DNA of 64,000 nt from NCBI GenBank assembly GCA_030065815.1, contig JASJCU010000003.1:1-64000 (forward strand), written 5' to 3'. Shown in pieces: positions 57,970-64,000 of this stretch. The DNA comes from Gammaproteobacteria bacterium (GTDB taxonomy: Bacteria > Pseudomonadota > Gammaproteobacteria > Chromatiales > Chromatiaceae). Below the pieces are notes generated by a model. The model saw only the letters and a list, made by a program, of their open reading frames with translations, made no database searches and was not told the DNA's origin. The translations under genes were made by a program, and so were the position numbers. How positions within the stretch are numbered: position 1 is the stretch's first letter; each line of letters opens with the position of its first letter.

Positions 57970-60876
57970 TTGAGCGCTGACGACGACAAACCGGGCAACG
58001 CCGTCTCCGCCGATGACGGGGACGACGCGGCGCGCGACGAGCTGGCACGATTGCGCGCCGAGCTGGCCGACTACCGGCTGTTGGTCGACAACGCCAACGA
58101 CCTGCTGGTCAAGGTCGACCTGCGCGGCCGCTTCCTGTTCGTCAGCCCGAGTTACTGCCGCCTGTTCGGACGTACGCCGTCCGAGCTGCTCGGCAAGACC
58201 TTCTTTCCACTGGTCCACGAGGACGATCGCGCGACGACCGCGCAGGCGATGCAGCAGTTGTTCGTCGCGCCGTACACGACCTACATGGAACAGCGCGCGA
58301 TGACCGCGCAGGGCTGGCGCTGGCTGGCGTGGTCAGACAAGGGCCTGCTCGACGATGCCGGCGACGTCGTCGAGATCGTCGGCATCGGCCGCGACATCAC
58401 CGAACAGAAGCTCGCCGAGTTCGCGCTGCGCGACAGCGAGGTCCGCTACCGCGAGCTGTTCGAGAACATGAGCGACGGCGTCGCCGTCTACGAGGCCGTC
58501 GGCAATGGTGACAACTTCCGCTTCATCGAGATCAACCGCGCGGCCGAGAAGGTCCTGCGTATCGATCGCGGCGCCCTGCTCGGCCAGACCGTGACCGAGA
58601 CGTTCCCGGGCGTCGACGAGATCGGCCTGCTCGACGTCTTCCGCCGGGTCTGGCGCAACGACGAACCAGCCTACCATCCGTCCCGGCAGTACAGCGACCG
58701 GCGCCTGACGCTGTGGGTCGACAACTACGTGTTCAAGCTGCCCAACGGCGAGCTGGTCGCGATCTTCGAGGACCTGACGGCGCAGCGAATCGCCGAGCAG
58801 CGCCTGCGCGAGAGCGAGAAACGGCTGCGTGAATCGCAGGCCTACGCGCACGTCGGTTTCTGGGAGTTGTACGCGGACATGCGCGCCGCGGTCTGGTCCG
58901 ACGAGATCTACCGGATCGCCGGCCTAAAGCGCGACGTCGACGCCGGCCCGGCGACGCTCGAGACACTGGTCCACCCCGACGACCTGGCCACGGTGCTGGC
59001 GTCGCTGCGGCGCAGCCTCGCGGACGGTGTCGAGCACCATGTCGAGTACCGCATCCGCCGGCCCGACGGCAGTGAGCGCTGGGTCGAATGTCGTGCCCGA
59101 CCGGTCACCGACGAACGCGGCGTCACGCACAAGCTGAGCGGCTTCCTGCAGGACATCACCGACCGCAAGGCCGCCGAAGCGGCATTGCGGCAGAGCGAGG
59201 AACGCTTCGACCTGGCGATGCGCGGCGCCAGCGACGGCCTGTTCGATTGGAACCTCGGCAACGACACGATATTCCTGTCACCGCGCTGGAAGCAGATGCT
59301 GGGCTACGCCGATGCCGAGCTCGACGACTCGCTGGCGACCTGGCAGGACCTGGTCGCGCCGGAGCACCGCGACGATTTCGTCGCCCAGCTGGATGCCTAC
59401 AAGAGCGGCGAGCGCGACACCTTCGAGATCGAGTACCCGATGCAGCACAAGGACGGGCACGTCGTAGACGTGCTGGCCCGCGCCTACGTGGTCCGCGACG
59501 CCGACGGCGCGCCGTCGCGCGTGGTCGGCACGCACGTCGATATCAGCGCGCGCAAGCGGGTCGAGAAAGAGGTCCAGCACCTGGCCTTTCACGATAGCCT
59601 GACGGGGCTGCCGAACCGCCTGCTGTTCCGCGAGACGCTGGAGCGCATCCTGACCAGGCGCAAGCGTGATCGCCGCCAGTTCGCGCTGCTGATCCTCGAC
59701 CTGGATCACTTCAAGGAGGTCAACGACAGCCTCGGTCACCCGGTCGGCGATGAGCTGTTGAAGGCCGTCTCCGACCGCATCTCCGAGGTAATCCGCGCCA
59801 GCGACATGCTGGCCCGCCTCGGCGGCGACGAGTTCGCGCTGATCCAACTGGAGATCCAGGACGCCGCCGAGGCCTCGGTGCTGGCGGCAAAGATCATCGC
59901 GGCCGTCGATGCGCCGTTCGACATTCTCGGTTACACGATCCATACCAGTGTCAGTATCGGCATCATGGTGCCGCGCGACGGCACGCTCGACAGCACCCAC
60001 CTGATGAGCTACGCCGATGTCGCGATGTACAAAGCCAAAGAGGCCGGCCGCGGGACGTACGCGTTCTTCGAAGACGAAATGACCGAGCAGCTGCAGCATG
60101 AGATGCGCATCTTCGAACAGCTGCGCCGCGCCGGTGACAACCGTGAGTTGTTCCTGCTCTACCAACCACAATATGACCTGCACAGCGGCAGGCTGATTGG
60201 CGTCGAGGCGCTGTTGCGCTGGCGCAACCCGGACGGCGGCGTGATGCAACCGGCGGAGTTCCTGCCGATCGCCGAGCGTCGCGGACTGATCCGGCAGCTG
60301 TCGACGTTCGCGCTCGAAGAGAGCTGCCGGCAAGCGCGCCTGTGGCGGGACGGCGGCGTGCCAATCGAGCATGTCGCGGTCAACCTGTGTGCGGCCCAGG
60401 TCAGCGCCGACGATTTCTACGCATCGGTCCACGATACCGTGTCGCGGCACGGCATCGCGCCGGGGGTGATCGAGTTCGAGTTCACCGAGACGACGCTGAT
60501 GGAGTCGTCGCCCGAGGTGCGCGACGCGATCAACCGGCTGGCCGACGACGGCTTCCATTTCGCGATCGACGACTTCGGCACCGGCTTCTCGTCGTTTACC
60601 TACCTTCGCGATTTCCATGCTGACAAGCTCAAGATCGGCCCGGGCTTCGTCGACCGCTTTCCAGACGACCCCAAGGACACGGCGATCGTCAGCGCGATCA
60701 TCGCGCTGGGCCGCCAGCTCGGCCTGCGGACGGTCGCCGAGGGCATCGAGAATCAGCAGCAGGCCGACCGACTGCGCGACCTCGGCTGCAGCTATGCGCA
60801 GGGGTACCTCTACGCCGAGCCGATGCCGGCCGCGGAAATCGAACGCCTGCTGCAGGATCGCGACGGCGCGGGTTGA
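57970..60876 (+). CDS. PAS-GGDEF-EAL protein, c-di-GMP metabolism
   Basis: This 968-residue cytoplasmic-looking protein has four PAS or PAC-type sensor domains over residues 25-520, one diguanylate cyclase domain and one phosphodiesterase domain. GGDEF lies at 618-622, and the inhibitory site R-x2-D is placed five residues before it. EAL lies at 746-748, and downstream residues for metal and substrate binding are present ([36 protein letters not shown]). The usual Asp after LKI is Gly. No membrane helix or signal is seen. The start is a TTG, because an in-frame stop lies four bases upstream and no ATG or GTG follows before the first PAS. Net activity cannot be predicted. Confidence 0.88.
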   Translation: MSADDDKPGNAVSADDGDDAARDELARLRAELADYRLLVDNANDLLVKVDLRGRFLFVSPSYCRLFGRTPSELLGKTFFPLVHEDDRATTAQAMQQLFVAPYTTYMEQRAMTAQGWRWLAWSDKGLLDDAGDVVEIVGIGRDITEQKLAEFALRDSEVRYRELFENMSDGVAVYEAVGNGDNFRFIEINRAAEKVLRIDRGALLGQTVTETFPGVDEIGLLDVFRRVWRNDEPAYHPSRQYSDRRLTLWVDNYVFKLPNGELVAIFEDLTAQRIAEQRLRESEKRLRESQAYAHVGFWELYADMRAAVWSDEIYRIAGLKRDVDAGPATLETLVHPDDLATVLASLRRSLADGVEHHVEYRIRRPDGSERWVECRARPVTDERGVTHKLSGFLQDITDRKAAEAALRQSEERFDLAMRGASDGLFDWNLGNDTIFLSPRWKQMLGYADAELDDSLATWQDLVAPEHRDDFVAQLDAYKSGERDTFEIEYPMQHKDGHVVDVLARAYVVRDADGAPSRVVGTHVDISARKRVEKEVQHLAFHDSLTGLPNRLLFRETLERILTRRKRDRRQFALLILDLDHFKEVNDSLGHPVGDELLKAVSDRISEVIRASDMLARLGGDEFALIQLEIQDAAEASVLAAKIIAAVDAPFDILGYTIHTSVSIGIMVPRDGTLDSTHLMSYADVAMYKAKEAGRGTYAFFEDEMTEQLQHEMRIFEQLRRAGDNRELFLLYQPQYDLHSGRLIGVEALLRWRNPDGGVMQPAEFLPIAERRGLIRQLSTFALEESCRQARLWRDGGVPIEHVAVNLCAAQVSADDFYASVHDTVSRHGIAPGVIEFEFTETTLMESSPEVRDAINRLADDGFHFAIDDFGTGFSSFTYLRDFHADKLKIGPGFVDRFPDDPKDTAIVSAIIALGRQLGLRTVAEGIENQQQADRLRDLGCSYAQGYLYAEPMPAAEIERLLQDRDGAG

Positions 60877-60995
60877 GCGCGACCGGCGGTATTGCCGCCG
60901 CCGGCCCGCGGCGCGTCGCTCCGTGCTGGCGCGTTGCGATACCGTCGACCGCACCATCGTACCGGCGCGCTGCGCGCCGGCGGCCGTGGCGCTCG

Positions 60996-61946
60996 TCAGT
61001 TGGCGGCCTCGAGCACCAGCGGCGGTGGGAAGTAGGCATCCGCCATCGCGTTGTGCAGCGCGGTGATGTCGATCTGCAGCTCGTCGATGAACTCGTGCAG
61101 CGACGCCTGGCCGAGGTCGGCGACCTCGGTCTGGCGGATCTTGCGGCGCAGCGTGCGGCAGCGGCGCACGACCGGGCTCTTGTTGTCGAGTTCGGCGACA
61201 CTCTCCTCGACGGTCTCGATGCAATGCAGGAACGAGCGCGGGTAGCGCGGGTCCTGGAACAGGAAGCGAAGCACGTCGGCACGGTTGACGCGGATCGCGA
61301 CGTGCCGCCGGTAGATCTGGTAACCGGACATCGAGCGCAGCACGCTGATCCACTGCAGCGTGTCCAGCGAACGCGATTCCAGCACGTCGTCGGGAAACAG
61401 GTCGGTCGAGCGCACGTCGATGATCCGCGTCGTCATGTCGGCGCGCTCCAGATTGCGCCCGATGCGCGAACAGTGATACGCCTCGTCGCGGAACATTACC
61501 GAGCCGAGCAGGCCGGCGATGCGCTGCGAGCCGCCGATGATCTCGTCGAGGTAATCGTAGCGCCCGCTCTTGGTCAGGCCGGTCTGCACGTTCTCCTTGG
61601 CGTACAGATAGAACTCGTTGATCGCCTCCCACGACGAGCGCGGCAGCACGTCGCGCACGGTGCGGCAGTTCTCACGCGCGGCGGCCAGCGAACTGAGGAT
61701 CGACCCCGGATTGTTGGCGTCGCCAATCAGGAAGCGCACGATGTTGCGTTCGCTGGGCTCGCGTTCGACCGCGTGGAACACCTCGTGCAGCCCGGTGATC
61801 TCGACCAGCGGCTCCCAGCCCGGCTTGATCCCGCTCGGCGTGTCGAGCACCAGCTGGGTGTTGACGCGCACCAGGCGCGCCGTGTTCTCGGCGCGCTCGA
61901 CGTAGCGTGCCAGCCAATAGATGTTCTCGGCTACCCGCGACAGCAT
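60996..61946 (-). CDS. Alpha-E domain protein
   Basis: This 316-residue helical protein matches the alpha-E family (COG2307): start MLSRVAENIYWLARYVERAENTARLVRVNTQLVLDTP, then REVLPRSSWEAINEFYLY-type and RNLERADMTTRIIDVR segments. The family almost always neighbours a circularly permuted ATP-grasp protein and a transglutaminase, as here. Its biochemical role is unknown. It follows the ATP-grasp gene by 10 nt, so cotranscription is likely. Confidence 0.9.
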   Translation of the reverse strand: MLSRVAENIYWLARYVERAENTARLVRVNTQLVLDTPSGIKPGWEPLVEITGLHEVFHAVEREPSERNIVRFLIGDANNPGSILSSLAAARENCRTVRDVLPRSSWEAINEFYLYAKENVQTGLTKSGRYDYLDEIIGGSQRIAGLLGSVMFRDEAYHCSRIGRNLERADMTTRIIDVRSTDLFPDDVLESRSLDTLQWISVLRSMSGYQIYRRHVAIRVNRADVLRFLFQDPRYPRSFLHCIETVEESVAELDNKSPVVRRCRTLRRKIRQTEVADLGQASLHEFIDELQIDITALHNAMADAYFPPPLVLEAAN

Positions 61947-61956
61947 GAGCGCCTCC

Positions 61957-63405
61957 TCAATTCGTCTCGACGATCCAGGTGTCTTTCGACCCGCCGCCCT
62001 GCGACGAGTTCACGACCAGCGAACCCTTGCGCAACGCGACCCGGGTGAGTCCGCCGGTCGTGACGTAGGTCTTGCGCCCGCTGAGGATGAACGGGCGCAG
62101 GTCGACGTGACGCGGCTCGAGGGTGTGCCCGACCACGGTCGGCACGGTCGAGATACCGAGCGTCGGCTGGGCGATGTAATTGCGCGGGTGCTTCTTGATC
62201 AGGCCGGCGAAGGTCTTGCGCTCGGCCTTGGTAGCGCGCGGCCCGATCAACATGCCGTAGCCACCGGATTCGTTGGCCGGCTTGATCACCAGTTCGTCGA
62301 GGTGCTCGAGTACGTAGGCGCGCTCGTCCGGATACATGCAGCGGTAGGTCGGCACGTTTGGGATTCCCGGTTCCTCGTCGAGGTAGTAGCGAATGATGTC
62401 GGGCACGAAGGCGTATACGACCTTGTCGTCGGCGACGCCGGCGCCCGGCGCGTTGGCCAGGCCGACGTTGCCGGCCTTCCACGCACGCATCAGGCCCGGC
62501 ACGCCGAGGATCGAGTCGTCACGGAACGCCTCGGGGTCCATGAACTCGTCGTCGATGCGGCGGTAGATCACGTCGACGCGCTTCGGCCCGGACACCGTGC
62601 GCATGAACACGGCATCATCGTCGTCGACGAACAGGTCGCGCCCCTCGACCAGCTCGGCGCCCATCTCCATCGCCAGGTAGGCATGCTCGAAGTACGCCGA
62701 GTTGTAGATGCCCGGGGTCAGCACCGCGACCGACGGGCGGCGCACGTTGCGCGGCGACAGCCCGGCCAGCGTCTCGTACAGCTGGGTCGGGTAGTCGGCG
62801 ACCGGCAGCGGTGCGTAGGATTCGAACAGCTCCGGGAACACGCGTTTGGTTACCAGGCGGTTCTCGAGCATGTACGACACGCCGGATGGCACACGCAGGT
62901 TGTCCTCGAGCACGTACATCGTGCCATCGGCGTCGCGCACCAGGTCCGAGCCGCAGATGTGCGCCCAGACGCCGAGCGGCGGATCGATGCCGACGCACTG
63001 CGGGCGGAAGTTCTTCGATTCGGCCAGCACCTCGGCCGGGAACACGCCGTCCTTGATGATCTTCTGCTCGTGGTAGAGGTCGTCGATGAACAGGTTCAGC
63101 GCGTTGACGCGCTGCTTGAGGCCGGCCTCGATGCGGTCCCACTCCTGGCGGGCGATGATCCGCGGCACGATGTCGAACGGCCACGACCGGTCGATCATGC
63201 CTTCGTCCTCACTGTACACCGTGAACGTGACACCCATCTCCTTGATCGCCAGGTCGGCGGCGTCCTGGCGCGCGGCCAGTTCACCGCTGTCCATGCGACG
63301 GAACAGACCGATCAGCTCCTTGGCCAAGGGCCGCGCGCGGTTGCGGCTGACCATCATCTCGTCGAAAAAGGCCCCGGGGTCGTATTCCTTCAGTTCTATC
63401 GGCAT
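61957..63405 (-). CDS. Circularly permuted ATP-grasp type 2 protein
   Basis: This 482-residue protein of COG2308 has an ATP-grasp fold in permuted order. Visible family segments are YDPGAFFDEMMVS at the start, FPFDIVPR-like WPFDIVPRIIARQEWDRIEAGL, LEDNLRVPSGVSYMLENR, VIKPANESGGYGMLIGP and the C-terminal LVVNSSQGGGSKDTW. Such enzymes are expected to form amide bonds between an acid and an amine with ATP. The substrate is unknown. The start at 63405 matches the family; the frame is open 28 codons upstream. It sits between the transglutaminase gene and alpha-E. Confidence 0.92.
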   Translation of the reverse strand: MPIELKEYDPGAFFDEMMVSRNRARPLAKELIGLFRRMDSGELAARQDAADLAIKEMGVTFTVYSEDEGMIDRSWPFDIVPRIIARQEWDRIEAGLKQRVNALNLFIDDLYHEQKIIKDGVFPAEVLAESKNFRPQCVGIDPPLGVWAHICGSDLVRDADGTMYVLEDNLRVPSGVSYMLENRLVTKRVFPELFESYAPLPVADYPTQLYETLAGLSPRNVRRPSVAVLTPGIYNSAYFEHAYLAMEMGAELVEGRDLFVDDDDAVFMRTVSGPKRVDVIYRRIDDEFMDPEAFRDDSILGVPGLMRAWKAGNVGLANAPGAGVADDKVVYAFVPDIIRYYLDEEPGIPNVPTYRCMYPDERAYVLEHLDELVIKPANESGGYGMLIGPRATKAERKTFAGLIKKHPRNYIAQPTLGISTVPTVVGHTLEPRHVDLRPFILSGRKTYVTTGGLTRVALRKGSLVVNSSQGGGSKDTWIVETN

Positions 63406-63431
63406 GACGGACTCTTGGCTGGAAACCAGCG

Positions 63432-64000
63432 TCAGCGGGTTCTTCTTGGACTGGTGTAGCGCAGATCCAGCGTGTAGGGATGATCGCATTGCGGTACCTC
63501 GTCGATCACGTTTGTGTCACCGGTGGTGTGGCCGACAGGCCAGAATCGTGCCAAACGGCGGGATTCGGCCTCGTAGGCATTCACCGGGAAGGTATCCGGA
63601 TTGCGCCCCCCCGGGTGCTCGACATGGTAGGTACAGCCGCCGAGCGAGCGGTCGGACCAGGTATCGATGACGTCGAAGATCAGGGGCGCATGGGTCGGTA
63701 TCGTCGGGTGCAGCCCGGATGGCGGGTTCCATGCCTTGTAGCGCACCCCGGCGACGAACTCGCCGCGCTCGCCGGTGCAGCGCAACGGCAGCGGCCGGCC
63801 GTTGCAGGTCACGACATGACGGGTGTCGGTCATGCCGCGCACCTTGACCTGCAGACGCTCGACCGACGAGTCGACGAAGCGCGCGGTGCCCTGCGCCGTG
63901 ACCTCCTCGCCGAGCACGTGCCACGGCTCGATCGCGAAGCGCAGCTCCATCTCGATGTCGTCGACGTTGATCGTGCCGTAGCGCGGAAAGCGGAACTCGA
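63432..64000 (-). CDS. Transglutaminase-like DUF2126 protein, C-terminal part (cut by window edge)
   Basis: The frame is open to the end of the window, so only the C-terminal 188 or so residues are seen and the true start lies outside. They match the C-terminus of large transglutaminase-like proteins with DUF2126: FRFPRYGTINVDDIEMELR, EPWHVLGEE, RYKAWNPPSGLHPTIPTHAPLIFDVID and CTYHVEHPGGRNPDTFPVNAYEAE. The catalytic transglutaminase domain would be upstream. The ATP-grasp gene starts 26 nt after its stop, consistent with one operon. Confidence 0.9.
   Translation of the reverse strand, partial: EFRFPRYGTINVDDIEMELRFAIEPWHVLGEEVTAQGTARFVDSSVERLQVKVRGMTDTRHVVTCNGRPLPLRCTGERGEFVAGVRYKAWNPPSGLHPTIPTHAPLIFDVIDTWSDRSLGGCTYHVEHPGGRNPDTFPVNAYEAESRRLARFWPVGHTTGDTNVIDEVPQCDHPYTLDLRYTSPRRTR

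Noticed and set aside
60962-60980. CCGGCGCG/CGCGCCGG hairpin between the convergent GGDEF-EAL and alpha-E genes
   Set aside because: It has a strong stem but no U-tract on either strand, in DNA where such GC palindromes are expected by chance.

Overview
The window is 64 kb of a high-GC chromosome from a gammaproteobacterium, most like the Chromatiales/Ectothiorhodospira-type lineages. The call rests on gene order: mlaFEDCB-murA-hisG-hisD-hisC, kdsD-kdsC-lptC-lptA-lptB-rpoN-hpf-ptsN-hprK-rapZ-(EIIA-Man)-ptsH-ptsI-mgtE, petABC followed by sspA-sspB, and leuS-lptE-holA. HPr kinase together with PEP-CTERM proteins points away from enterics. No IS element, phage gene or CRISPR array was seen.

Layout. 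1-1131 has no recognisable gene and abuts tRNA-Phe. 1.3-4.7 kb holds yggX-mutY-DUF2007, a SCO1/SenC protein and two small membrane families. 5.0-11.2 kb is the accessory part: two copies of a two-gene unit, each a PEP-CTERM surface protein followed by an exported protein with a C-terminal peptidoglycan-binding-like repeat. Each unit is preceded by a sequence that fits a sigma-54 promoter. Between the units lies a mosaic of a tRNA-Gly 3' fragment, an internal piece of a glycosyltransferase gene and the 3' end of a PEP-CTERM gene. This is the debris of a segmental tandem duplication whose intact source genes are also in the window. 11.3-14.1 kb encodes a polyprenyl-phosphate sugar synthase/GtrA fusion and a GT-C membrane glycosyltransferase.

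14-21 kb: acyl-CoA synthetase, thiS-thiG-trmB, a fetAB-type exporter, a GT4 glycosyltransferase and DUF3301. 21-25 kb: sspAB and the cytochrome bc1 operon. 25-31 kb: Nif3-like protein, DegS-type protease with two unknown small proteins, two HupE/UreJ-like membrane proteins, hisC and an unknown two-helix membrane protein. 31-38 kb: hisD (bracketed by two related purine-rich inverted-repeat elements), hisG, murA and the mla lipid-transport operon. 38-52 kb: Ca2+/Na+ antiporter, Kdo synthesis, LPS export, RpoN, ribosome hibernation, an almost complete regulatory PTS, MgtE and a methyltransferase-like protein. 52-64 kb: two stress-type proteins around a 260-bp element with 21-bp inverted ends, leuS-lptE-holA, a PAS-GGDEF-EAL protein, and the alpha-E/ATP-grasp/transglutaminase cluster cut by the window edge.

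Several parts connect. Kdo synthesis, LptC/A/B, LptE and Mla together build and maintain the outer membrane. RpoN (43.2 kb) is the likely sigma factor for the two PEP-CTERM promoters at 7.6 and 10.8 kb. HprK, HPr (Ser46 and His15 both present), EI, EIIA-Man and EIIA-Ntr form a phosphorelay with no sugar permease in the window. The most unusual signals are the duplicated sigma-54/PEP-CTERM/partner-protein unit and the mosaic scar between its copies.
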